Shown one piece after another: positions 1 through 7,282 of a stretch of 23,114 bases of DNA (position 1 is the stretch's first letter; the number at the start of each line of letters is the position of its first letter). Both the position numbers and the translations under genes were made by a program. A model generated the notes under the pieces. It ran no database searches. It was not told the origin of the DNA and worked only from the letters and a program-made list of their open reading frames with translations. The stretch is taken from NCBI GenBank assembly GCA_964533495.1, contig CAZHJU010000040.1, forward strand, positions 1-23,114, written 5' to 3'. The stretch comes from Ga0077527 sp964533495. GTDB lineage: Bacteria > Pseudomonadota > Gammaproteobacteria > Burkholderiales > SG8-41.

Positions 1-909
1 CGCCTCCTCGTGGTGCGCCATCGCCACGCCGGCGGCGCGGCACAGCCCGGCGGCGCGCAGCCAGTCGGTGACGCCGCCGCCCTCGGAGGCGTCGTAGTTC
101 ACGAAATCCACGGCGCCGGCATCGACCAGGCGGCGGATGCCGTGGCTGGTGATTTCGCTCTGGCCGGCGGTGACCGGAATCGTGATTGCCTGCCGCACGC
201 GCGCCATTTGCGCGGCGTCGTCGTACCAGTGGCAGGGTTCCTCGAACCAGTGGATGTCGTGCTGCTCGACCAGCCGTGCGAAACGGATGGCGTCTTCGGT
301 GTTCCAGCCGCGGTTGGCGTCGACGCAGAGGATGAAGTCGCCGCCGGCGGCCTTGCGCGCGACGGCGACCCGCGCGGCGTCCTCTTCCGGCGTCAGGCCG
401 CCGACCTTGAACTTGCAGCCGGCCATGCCGGCATCGCGGTAGGACTCGATCTCGCGGGCGATGTCGGCGTCGGTCTTGCCCGGCATGTAGTAACCGCCGA
501 TGGAAATCAGCGGCAGCTCATCGGTGTAGCCGCCGAGCAGCTCGCGGACGCTTTTTCCGAGCGCCTTGCCGGTGAGGTCCCAGATCGCGCAGTCGACGCA
601 GGCGATGGCTTCGAGCAGCAGCTTGCGGTCGCCCGCCGTATGTGTCAGCGCGAACATGCGGTCCCAGGCGAGCTCCCGCTCGAATATATTTAAGTTATTG
701 ATTTTATTGAATAATTCATTTTCGATCAGCGCCGCGATCTGGAGGCCGTGGGCGCGGTTGTCGCCATTGTAGACGTTGCTCACCAGGCCGTCGGCGGTGC
801 GCAGCCGCGTGATCACCGTCGAGCGCTTGAGCACGCTGTAGGTCGAGCCGCCGAAATTCTTCGACAGGGGGATGTCCACGGCAATGGCTTCGACGGCGGT
901 GATGCGCAT
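1..909 (-). CDS. Enolase-superfamily enzyme, mandelate racemase subgroup (3' end outside window)
   Basis: The first 303 residues are visible and the frame is still open at the window edge. The pattern is that of mandelate racemase-type enolase-superfamily enzymes, which abstract a proton alpha to a carboxylate and then racemise or dehydrate the substrate. Seen: a K166-x-K168 pair in the first barrel strands, the Mg ligands D197 (VDAN), E223 (WFEEP) and E252 (GQSE), then D273 and the AHH histidines 299/300. The Asp-His dyad plus KxK points to the racemase/sugar-acid dehydratase subgroup rather than muconate cycloisomerase. The substrate cannot be named. The start is ATG-CGC-ATC, preceded by AAAGGA at good spacing and 15 bp after the kinase stop, so it is probably the last visible gene of the metG-led unit. 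Codons for residues about 61-76 are strikingly AT-rich compared with the rest. Confidence 0.88.
   Translation of the reverse strand, partial: MRITAVEAIAVDIPLSKNFGGSTYSVLKRSTVITRLRTADGLVSNVYNGDNRAHGLQIAALIENELFNKINNLNIFERELAWDRMFALTHTAGDRKLLLEAIACVDCAIWDLTGKALGKSVRELLGGYTDELPLISIGGYYMPGKTDADIAREIESYRDAGMAGCKFKVGGLTPEEDAARVAVARKAAGGDFILCVDANRGWNTEDAIRFARLVEQHDIHWFEEPCHWYDDAAQMARVRQAITIPVTAGQSEITSHGIRRLVDAGAVDFVNYDASEGGGVTDWLRAAGLCRAAGVAMAHHEEA
682..722. other. Short AT-rich patch inside the racemase-family gene
   Basis: About 40 bp are nearly all A/T within a GC-rich gene. On the minus strand they encode an Asn/Ile/Leu/Phe-rich stretch (ENELFNKINNLNIF) in the N-terminal capping domain. The frame stays open through it and family-like sequence (RELAWDRM) resumes immediately afterwards. 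It may be a small recombined segment or local drift; an assembly error is unlikely because the frame is intact. Confidence 0.5.
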
Positions 910-924
910 GCGATTCCTTTCGGT

Positions 925-2166
925 TCAGATCAGGACGATCAGGATGCCCAGCGCCAGCGCGCCGCCGGTGGCGCCGAGGAAGATGCCGCGGTCGCGTTTC
1001 GACCACGGCGGCGCATGCATCACCGTGGTGGCGCCCCAGTTGCGTTCGGGATCGTCGCCGGCGTCCATGATGGCGGCGTCGATGGCGTGGCGGCTGACGC
1101 CGAAGTCCGCGGCGAAGCTGCCCGGATCGGTGATGGCGCCGGTTTTGGCGGCGAGCCGCATCGTGGCCGCCATCGAGTCGAATTCCCTGGCCAGTCCGCG
1201 CGCCGGCAGCGCGTCGCCGGGCAGAGCCGGGATGCCGTCGCCCGCGCGCGACTGCGGCAGCGTGTCCATGAACAGGTCCGCGGTCGATTCCGGCGCCATC
1301 TGCGGCGCGGCGGCCGGCGCCGGCGGCGGCACGCCCGCCGGCATGCCCTGCTGCAGGCAGGCGCGCAGGTCGGCGGCGAGTTCGGCTATGGTCGCGTAAC
1401 GCTCGTCGGCCGACTTCGCCAGCGCCTTGGCGACGATCAGGTCGAGCATGGGCGGCAGCGCGGGGTTGACCGAACTCGGCGGCGGCGGCGTGAAGTTGAC
1501 GATCTGGAACATCAGCGAGTTGACGTCGATGCCGTTGAAGGGCGTCTGCCCGGTAACCATTTCGTAGACGATCACGCCCAGCGAGAAGGTGTCGGCGCGG
1601 CCGTCCGAGCGCTTGCCGAGAACCTGCTCCGGCGCCAGGCAGCGCGGCGAGCCGAGCACGACGCCGGTCTGGGTGCGCACGTCGGCAGTGCGCATGCGCG
1701 CGATGCCGAAATCGGTGATCTTCACCCGGCCGTCGCGCAGGATCATGATGTTGGCCGGCTTGATGTCGCGGTGGACGACGCCGTGCTCGTGGGCGTAGGC
1801 GAGGCCGTCGGCGACCTGCGCGGCGATTTCCAGCGCGCGGTCCGCGGCCAGTTCCTTCGCGAGGATCAGGTCGCGCAGCTCGCGGCCTTCGAGGAATTCC
1901 ATCGCCATGTAGGCGAGGTCGCCGCTGCGGCCGATGTCGTGAATGGTGACGATGTTGGGGTGGTTGAGGCCGCCGGCGGCGCGGGCCTCGATGGTGAAGC
2001 GCTTCTCGTAATGCTCCATCTCGCCCGGATCGAGTCCCATGTTGATGGTTTTGACCGCCACCGTGCGCTCGAGCATCGGGTCCACCGCGCGGTAGACCAC
2101 GCCCATCGCGCCGCGGCCGATTTCCGCGGTGACGTCGTAACGGCCGATCCTGGCGGGCTGTTCCAT
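925..2166 (-). CDS. Tail-anchored bacterial Ser/Thr protein kinase (Hanks type)
   Basis: This 413-residue protein has a complete Hanks-type kinase domain at residues 10-270: glycine loop GRGAMG (17-22), K39 in VAVK, C-helix E60, catalytic loop HRDIKPAN with D134, DFG at 152-154 and an APEQ motif. All catalytic residues are present, so activity is expected. A low-complexity Ala/Pro linker follows, then a C-terminal tail ending in one hydrophobic segment (GIFLGATGGALALGILIVLI) at the very last residues. The kinase is therefore predicted to be cytoplasmic and tail-anchored, with no PASTA or other external sensor. The start is 4 bp after the lipoprotein stop, suggesting translational coupling. 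Targets are unknown. With the upstream cyclase-like/PEGA protein and TPR lipoprotein it forms a plausible envelope-linked signalling set. No partner phosphatase or FHA protein is seen in the window. Confidence 0.93.
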   Translation of the reverse strand: MEQPARIGRYDVTAEIGRGAMGVVYRAVDPMLERTVAVKTINMGLDPGEMEHYEKRFTIEARAAGGLNHPNIVTIHDIGRSGDLAYMAMEFLEGRELRDLILAKELAADRALEIAAQVADGLAYAHEHGVVHRDIKPANIMILRDGRVKITDFGIARMRTADVRTQTGVVLGSPRCLAPEQVLGKRSDGRADTFSLGVIVYEMVTGQTPFNGIDVNSLMFQIVNFTPPPPSSVNPALPPMLDLIVAKALAKSADERYATIAELAADLRACLQQGMPAGVPPPAPAAAPQMAPESTADLFMDTLPQSRAGDGIPALPGDALPARGLAREFDSMAATMRLAAKTGAITDPGSFAADFGVSRHAIDAAIMDAGDDPERNWGATTVMHAPPWSKRDRGIFLGATGGALALGILIVLI

Positions 2167-2170
2167 GGGT

Positions 2171-2599
2171 TCAGCGGCCGCGGGCGACGCCGCGGTAGAC
2201 CGGCCCCCAGGTCGGGTGCCCGGCCTCGGCCGGCGTCAGCGCGAACTTCGGATCGGCGCTGAGGGCGTTGCCGAATTCCTGGCGGCACTGCGCGACGCGG
2301 TCGGTGACGCAGTAGATGAAGGCGAGGTGCTTGTAGGCCTGCGCCTGGTCGGCGCGCGAAACGAGCCCGGTGGCCAGCGCGGATTGCAGCGAACGCTGGG
2401 CCTGGGCGTAGTTGCCGTTCTCGTACTGGCTGATGCCGGCCTTCAGGCGCGTTTCCGCGCTGGGCAGCTGGGTTTCCTGCGATTTTTCGCGCTGCTTGTC
2501 GAAGTCGAGCGAGTCGGTGACGCTCCTGACGCCTTTCTGCACCGTCTCGCAGCCGGCGAGCAGCGGCACGAGCAGCAGCAACATGTGAAACAGACGCAT
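2171..2599 (-). CDS. Small TPR lipoprotein, possibly TssQ-like (type VI secretion-associated)
   Basis: This protein of about 142 residues has a lipoprotein signal (MRLFHMLLLLVPLLAGCE, lipobox LLAGC). One TPR-like helical segment follows (YENGNYAQAQRSLQSAL; ADQAQAYKHLAFIYC), then a conserved-looking tail TPAEAGHPTWGPVYR. It should be anchored in the outer or inner membrane facing the periplasm. The combination of short length, lipobox, TPR and the AGHP-WGP tail resembles, from memory, the TssQ family of type VI secretion-associated lipoproteins; this is moderate inference and no T6SS structural gene is in the window. Start choice: an ATG two codons upstream (2605) abuts the GGGGGAG Shine-Dalgarno with no spacer, whereas the ATG at 2599 has a normal 6-nt spacer. 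The gene lies 12 bp after the cyclase-like gene and 4 bp before the kinase. Confidence 0.85.
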   Translation of the reverse strand: MRLFHMLLLLVPLLAGCETVQKGVRSVTDSLDFDKQREKSQETQLPSAETRLKAGISQYENGNYAQAQRSLQSALATGLVSRADQAQAYKHLAFIYCVTDRVAQCRQEFGNALSADPKFALTPAEAGHPTWGPVYRGVARGR

Positions 2600-2611
2600 G
2601 GCCATCTCCCC

Positions 2612-3697
2612 CTACTGGAACCGATGCCGGATTCTAATCTCTTCGTCCGGCTTGACCTCGACCACCTGCAGGTAGGAGGCGAATCCCGGATTGCGGACTT
2701 CGATCTTGTAGACTCCCGGCTTCAGCGCGATGTCGCGCAGCGGCGGCGAGACGCCGTACTGGTTGCCGTTGATGAAGATCTCGCCCCAGGGCAGCACCGC
2801 CAGGCGCAGCGTGCCGGTGGCGGCTTGTTCTTCCGCGGCGGCGGCCTTTTTGGCCGGGCGCGGCCGCGGCGCGGGCCGCGCATCGGCGACCGGGGCGGTC
2901 GGGGTTTCGGCGGCCGGCAGCGGGCGCGGCATGATCACCGTCGATTCGGCGAGTTCGGCCTGCTTCTTCGCACGCGCTTCCACGCCCTGGAGCGCCAGGC
3001 GGATGCCGATGGCGGCCAGCAGGATCAGCGCAACCGCCAGCCCGGTGGCCAGCGGCGGGCGGCGCATGACCTGGGCGCGCGCGACATGCGCGGCATGGGT
3101 CATTTTCTCCATTGCCGCGGCGGCCTGCGCGGCGGCGGCGCCGGGCCTGCGCCGCGGCGCGCGTTGCGGCGCAGGCGCATCGCCCAGCGCGTAGACCTCG
3201 TGTTCGCGCACGTGCTTGTCGGTGCGCGAGCCCTCGAAGGCGAACAGGTGGGCATAGTCCGCGGACAGCGCCGACACCACTTCGTAATAGGAGCGTGACA
3301 CGAACACCTGGTTGATCCCGGCGAAGCTCATGATGCGCTGGGCGACATTGATGCCGTCGCCGATGATGTTGGGCTGGCCGTTGATGTCGCGCACCAGGCG
3401 CACGGGGCCGAGGTTGATGCCGGTGCGCAGCTGCAGCGAGCCGTCGCCGCGCAGCGCGTCGCGCAGGGTGGTTCCGAGAAACAGCGCTTCCTCCGGATCG
3501 CCGAGGAAACTGATCGCCGCGCCGTCGCCGGTGTCGAGGATGATGCGGTCCTTCGCCGGCACCCCGGCCAGCGCCTGCGCGAGCAGGGCATTAAGCCTTT
3601 CCTTGATCTGCAACTGCTCCGCCACCGACTTCTTCGAGTATCCGGCGATGTCGATGAAGACGACGCTGCAGATGAAGGTGCGGTTGCCGTTGCTCAT
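2612..3697 (-). CDS. Class III nucleotide cyclase-like domain, TM segment and periplasmic PEGA domain
   Basis: This 361-residue protein has three parts. Residues 8-170 are a class III adenylate/guanylate cyclase homology domain with metal aspartates D16 (FIDIAGYS) and D58 (DTGDGAAISF) and transition-state N117 and R121 (INVAQR). Residues about 216-238 form one transmembrane helix. Residues about 294-361 are a PEGA-type beta domain (GEIFINGNQYGVSPP, LKPGVYKIEVRNPG), predicted periplasmic. At the positions that usually select the base (Lys four residues before the second Asp; Asp seven before the Asn) the residues are L54 and N110, so substrate, and even activity, is uncertain. Start choice: the frame is open to 3766, overlapping metG, but ATG 3697 has an AGGA Shine-Dalgarno and starts at the domain, 34 bp after the metG stop. 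It is probably co-transcribed with the lipoprotein and kinase. Confidence 0.9.
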   Translation of the reverse strand: MSNGNRTFICSVVFIDIAGYSKKSVAEQLQIKERLNALLAQALAGVPAKDRIILDTGDGAAISFLGDPEEALFLGTTLRDALRGDGSLQLRTGINLGPVRLVRDINGQPNIIGDGINVAQRIMSFAGINQVFVSRSYYEVVSALSADYAHLFAFEGSRTDKHVREHEVYALGDAPAPQRAPRRRPGAAAAQAAAAMEKMTHAAHVARAQVMRRPPLATGLAVALILLAAIGIRLALQGVEARAKKQAELAESTVIMPRPLPAAETPTAPVADARPAPRPRPAKKAAAAEEQAATGTLRLAVLPWGEIFINGNQYGVSPPLRDIALKPGVYKIEVRNPGFASYLQVVEVKPDEEIRIRHRFQ

Positions 3698-3731
3698 CGC
3701 GGATTTCCTGGGGCGCGCTGTCCGTCGGCGT

Positions 3732-5921
3732 TTATTTGATGCGCATGCCCGGTCGGGCGCCGGCATCCGGCGACAGCAGGTACAGGCCCGGCGCCTCGCC
3801 GCTGGCGGCGAGCACCATGCCCTCGGACAGGCCGAACTTCATCTTGCGCGGCGCGAGGTTGGCGACCATCACGGTGAGCCGGCCGACCAGCGCGGCGGGG
3901 TCGTAGGCCGACTTGATGCCGGCGAAGACCTGCTTCGTGCCGAGTTCGCCGACGTCCAGCGTCAGCTTCAGCAGCTTGTCGGCGCCCTCGACGTGCTCGG
4001 CATTGGCGATTTTCGCGATGCGCAGGTCGATTTTCGAGAAGTCGTCGATCGAGATGGTTGCTGGTTCGGTTGCGGCTTTCACGGCGTTCTCCTGGTGCTG
4101 GGCATGGCGCTGCTGCGAATGCGGCGCCGGTGCGGCGGGTTTGAGGCTTTCCTTGTTGGCGGCGACAAGGGCTTCGATTTGTTTGGGATCGACGCGGGTC
4201 ATCAGATGTTCGTAGTTTTTTATTGGATGCCCTTGTTTCATTGTGGACAAAGGGTTGTTCCACGCGAGATCTGACCAACTGAGTGGTTGTTCTAGCCCTA
4301 GAAATCTTTCCGCTGCTTCGGCGGTGTTTGGAATTATCGGTTTCAGTGCAACTGTAAGTAGCCGGAAACCTTCAAGAGCAATGCTGCACGCGAGATGCAA
4401 TTTAAATCTAGCACCATTTTTCTCTTCGTCGCTCAGCAATGGATCTTTTAGTTTTTTTGCGTGTTCCCAAGGACGTTGTCCGTCCCAGTACTCGTTCAGG
4501 AAATCTGCAGCGCTCATAATGTACCTTATCGCTCGGCCATATTCTCTTGATTCCATAGCCGGCCCAACAAAGGATAAATATTCCTCCCTAAGTTTACTTA
4601 GGGTCGAGTGAAGAACGGGTTCTTTCGGTCCTTGAGCGCGCCCTATTTCTCCGAAAATTAGCTTATCAATGCGTCCTTGGAAATGTGTGTGAATAAACCC
4701 TGCAGCTCGGCTTGCAATGTTGACGTACTTCCCCACCAGATCACTGTTCACCCGTGCGACAAAATCCTCGAGATTGAGGTCGATGTCCTCCATCGTCGCA
4801 TTCAGCTTGGCGGCGTAGTAGTAGCGCAGCCATTCCGGGTTCAGACCCTGCCGGATGTAGCTCTCGGCGGTGATGAAGGTGCCGCGCGACTTCGACATCT
4901 TTTCGCCGTTGACGGTCAGGAAGCCGTGGGCGTGGATCTTCGACGGCGTGCGGTAGCCGGCGTGTTCGAGCATCGCCGGCCAGAACAGGGCATGGAAGTA
5001 GAGGATGTCCTTGCCGATGAAATGCACCAGTTCCGTGTCGGCGCCGGGTTTCAGGAAGGCATCGGCGTCGATGGTCTTGCCGGCGGCCCGCTGTTTCCCG
5101 ACGTAGTTCAGGAAGCTGCCGAAATAGCCCACCGGCGCGTCGAGCCAGACGTAGAAGAATTTTTTGCCGTCGGTGCCGGGAATCGCGAAGCCGAAGTAGG
5201 GCGCGTCGCGCGAGATGTCCCAGTCCGATAGCCTGCTATCCCCGGCTTCGCCCAGCCATTCCTTCATCTTGTTGGCGGCTTCGGGCTGCAGCGCGCCGGA
5301 GGTTTGCGTGAATTCGCGCAGGAAGGCTTCGCAGCGCGGGTCGGACAGTCTGAAGAAATAGTGCTCGGACTGGCGGCGCTCGGGCCTGGCGCCGGACACC
5401 GTCGAATACGGATTCTTCAGCTCGGTCGGCGCATAGGTCGCGCCGCAGGCTTCGCAGGAGTCGCCGTACTGGTCCTTCGCGCCGCACTTGGGGCATTCGC
5501 CCTTGATGTAGCGATCCGGCAGGAACATTTCCTTGACCGGGTCGTAGAACTGTTCGACCGAACGGGTCGCGATCAGACCGGCGGCCTTGAGCCTGCCGTA
5601 GATCTCCGCGCACAGCGCCTCGTTTTCCGGCGAGTTGGTGGTGTAGAAATGGTCGAAGCCGACGCTGAAGCTGTCGAAGTCGCGCTTGTGTTCCTGCCAC
5701 ACGCGGTCGATCAGTTGCTGCGGCGTGATGCCCTCGGCGTCTGCGCGCAGCATGACCGGCGTGCCGTGGGTGTCGTCGGCGCCGACGTAATGCACTTCGT
5801 GGCCTTGCATGCGCTGGAACCGCACCCAGATGTCAGTCTGGATGTACTCGACCAGGTGGCCGAGGTGGATCGCGCCGTTGGCATACGGCAGCGCTGAGGT
5901 GACGAGGATGCGACGTGACAT
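3732..5921 (-). CDS. metG: Methionyl-tRNA synthetase with C-terminal tRNA-binding domain
   Basis: This 729-residue cytoplasmic enzyme charges tRNA-Met. The class I signatures are present: HLGH at 19-22 and KMSKS at 341-345. Four zinc-binding cysteines (143, 146, 156, 159) mark the long MetG type. The helical anticodon-binding domain (about 390-560) carries the QRPW motif, and residues about 620-729 form the EMAPII/Trbp111-like tRNA-binding and dimerisation domain (SKIDLRIAKI). An Ala/Gln/His-rich linker joins the two. Length is slightly above the usual 680-700. The start ATG gives MSRRILVTSALPYANG, normal for the family. An extended -10 box lies upstream at 5956-5964. The central third of the gene (about 4200-4735) has far lower GC content and different codon choice (AGA, CTA, ATA, TTA) while the frame and key residues are intact, suggesting a recombinant allele. 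Confidence 0.98.
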   Translation of the reverse strand: MSRRILVTSALPYANGAIHLGHLVEYIQTDIWVRFQRMQGHEVHYVGADDTHGTPVMLRADAEGITPQQLIDRVWQEHKRDFDSFSVGFDHFYTTNSPENEALCAEIYGRLKAAGLIATRSVEQFYDPVKEMFLPDRYIKGECPKCGAKDQYGDSCEACGATYAPTELKNPYSTVSGARPERRQSEHYFFRLSDPRCEAFLREFTQTSGALQPEAANKMKEWLGEAGDSRLSDWDISRDAPYFGFAIPGTDGKKFFYVWLDAPVGYFGSFLNYVGKQRAAGKTIDADAFLKPGADTELVHFIGKDILYFHALFWPAMLEHAGYRTPSKIHAHGFLTVNGEKMSKSRGTFITAESYIRQGLNPEWLRYYYAAKLNATMEDIDLNLEDFVARVNSDLVGKYVNIASRAAGFIHTHFQGRIDKLIFGEIGRAQGPKEPVLHSTLSKLREEYLSFVGPAMESREYGRAIRYIMSAADFLNEYWDGQRPWEHAKKLKDPLLSDEEKNGARFKLHLACSIALEGFRLLTVALKPIIPNTAEAAERFLGLEQPLSWSDLAWNNPLSTMKQGHPIKNYEHLMTRVDPKQIEALVAANKESLKPAAPAPHSQQRHAQHQENAVKAATEPATISIDDFSKIDLRIAKIANAEHVEGADKLLKLTLDVGELGTKQVFAGIKSAYDPAALVGRLTVMVANLAPRKMKFGLSEGMVLAASGEAPGLYLLSPDAGARPGMRIK
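4200..4735. other. AT-rich mosaic segment within metG
   Basis: By hand count, 60-bp blocks inside this segment hold 26 (4381-4440), 29 (4441-4500) and 27 (4561-4620) G+C, i.e. 43-48%. The flanking block 5041-5100 holds 42 (70%). On the coding strand the segment uses AGA, AGG, CTA, TTA and ATA codons that are almost absent elsewhere in the gene. It covers roughly residues 396-574, the anticodon-binding bundle. Edges look abrupt near 4200 and 4735. The simplest reading is homologous replacement from a lower-GC relative. Confidence 0.75.
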
Positions 5922-5955
5922 GGGCGAGGGTGGAAGGATGAAGCTAAAGGTTTGA

Positions 5956-5964
5956 ATTATAACA
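5956..5964 (-). promoter_or_regulatory. Extended -10 promoter for metG unit
   Basis: On the minus strand the sequence reads TGT-TATAAT, a perfect -10 hexamer with the TGn extension. It lies 35 bp upstream of the metG ATG. No convincing -35 box is present at 17 bp, which fits an extended -10 promoter. It probably drives metG and the genes after it. Confidence 0.55.
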
Positions 5965-6056
5965 ACAAAGGCAAGGCCGCTCGGGCCGTACCGGTGTTCC
6001 GGCGGTGGGTTGTCCCGGGTCTCCCGGAAAAAACCTTTGCCGACATGGGGTTGTGG

Positions 6057-6085
6057 TTGGTCCGGGAATGCGATGTCGCTACAAT
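6057..6085 (+). promoter_or_regulatory. Sigma-70-type promoter for apbC
   Basis: TTGGTC (6057-6062) and TACAAT (6080-6085) are separated by 17 bp. The predicted start of transcription is near 6092, giving a leader of about 30 nt before the ATG at 6123. The 201-bp gap between divergent metG and apbC holds this promoter and the metG promoter; I see no other feature in it. Confidence 0.5.
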
Positions 6086-6122
6086 CGCGGCCTTACCACG
6101 CATTGCGAACGGAACCCGAATC

Positions 6123-7220
6123 ATGGCCACCACCCCGATTACCGAACAGGACGTGCAGGCTGCGCTGAAGCAGCTGATCGATCCGAACACGAAGACCGAC
6201 TTTGTCACCGGCAAGGCCGCGAAAAACATCAAGGTCGACGGCGGCAACGTGTCGGTGGACATCCTGCTGGGCTATCCGGCGAAAAGCCAGATCGAGCCGA
6301 TCCGCAGCCAGGTGACCGAGGGCCTGCGGAAAATTCCGGGCGTCGGCAGCGTGACGGTCAACGTGTCGATGAAAATCGTCTCCCATGCGGTGCAGCGCGG
6401 CGTGAAGCTGGTGCCGGGCGTGAAGAACATCATCGCCGTGGCCTCGGGCAAGGGCGGCGTCGGCAAGAGCACCACCGCGGTGAACCTGGCGCTGGCGCTG
6501 GCCGCCGAAGGCGCCAGCGTCGGCGTGCTCGATGCCGACATCTACGGCCCGTCGCAGCCGATGATGCTGGGCATCGCCGGCAAGCCGACTTCGAGCGACG
6601 GCAAGTCGCTGGAGCCGATGCAGGGTCACGGCCTGCAGGCGATGTCGATCGGTTTCCTGATCGACACCGAAACGCCGATGGTCTGGCGCGGCCCGATGGT
6701 GACCCAGGCGCTGGAGCAGCTGCTCAACGAGACGAAGTGGCGCGACATCGATTACCTGGTGGTCGACCTGCCGCCGGGCACCGGCGACATCCAGCTGACG
6801 CTGGCGCAGCGCGTGCCGGTCACCGGCGCGGTGATCGTCACCACGCCGCAGGACATCGCGCTGATCGACGCGCGCAAGGGGCTGAAGATGTTCGAGAAGG
6901 TGGGCATTCCGATCCTCGGCATCGTCGAGAACATGTCCACCCACATCTGCTCCCAATGCGGCCACGAGGAGCACATCTTCGGCGAGGGCGGGGGCGCGAA
7001 GATGGGCGCCGACTACGACGTCGAGATGCTGGGCTCGCTGCCGCTGGACATCGGCATCCGCAAACAGGCGGATTCCGGCAAGCCGACGGTGGTGGCCGAC
7101 CCCGGCGGCCGGGTGGCGGACATCTATCGCCAGATCGCGCGCCGCGTCGCGGTGAAGATCGCCGAGAAGCAGCAGGACCATTCGGCGGCGTTTCCGAAGA
7201 TCGTCGTCAAGAACACCTGA
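6123..7220 (+). CDS. apbC: Mrp/ApbC iron-sulfur cluster carrier ATPase
   Basis: This 365-residue cytoplasmic P-loop ATPase of the Mrp/NBP35 family binds and transfers Fe-S clusters to apo-proteins. An N-terminal MIP18/DUF59 domain (residues about 5-88) is followed by the deviant Walker A motif SGKGGVGKST (108-117), a DADIYGPS switch, VVDLPPGTGD, and the cluster-binding pair C276-x-x-C279 (ICSQCG). Length matches the family's usual of about 360. Start choice: the frame is open from 5952, but ATG 6123 begins the conserved N-terminus and sits just below a promoter. It is transcribed divergently from metG; metG-mrp adjacency is frequent in Proteobacteria. From memory, dcd often follows mrp in betaproteobacteria; it is not here, and the decarboxylase comes directly after. 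Confidence 0.97.
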   Translation: MATTPITEQDVQAALKQLIDPNTKTDFVTGKAAKNIKVDGGNVSVDILLGYPAKSQIEPIRSQVTEGLRKIPGVGSVTVNVSMKIVSHAVQRGVKLVPGVKNIIAVASGKGGVGKSTTAVNLALALAAEGASVGVLDADIYGPSQPMMLGIAGKPTSSDGKSLEPMQGHGLQAMSIGFLIDTETPMVWRGPMVTQALEQLLNETKWRDIDYLVVDLPPGTGDIQLTLAQRVPVTGAVIVTTPQDIALIDARKGLKMFEKVGIPILGIVENMSTHICSQCGHEEHIFGEGGGAKMGADYDVEMLGSLPLDIGIRKQADSGKPTVVADPGGRVADIYRQIARRVAVKIAEKQQDHSAAFPKIVVKNT

Positions 7221-7282
7221 GCGCCCGGATCGCCGGAAAACCCTTCCGCTGCCGCGGAATTACGTCTTAAGATAGGCACACC

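Noticed and set aside
748..3298. Plus-strand open frames across the kinase, lipoprotein and cyclase-like genes
   Set aside because: Arg/Gly/Ala/Val-rich shadow translations; the minus-strand proteins carry full family motifs and ribosome sites.
6015..6033. CCGGG-TCT-CCCGG hairpin followed by six A, as a terminator between metG and apbC
   Set aside because: The homopolymer is A on the plus strand, and on the minus strand the T-run precedes the stem, so neither direction gives a stem followed by U. Both genes also diverge from this region.
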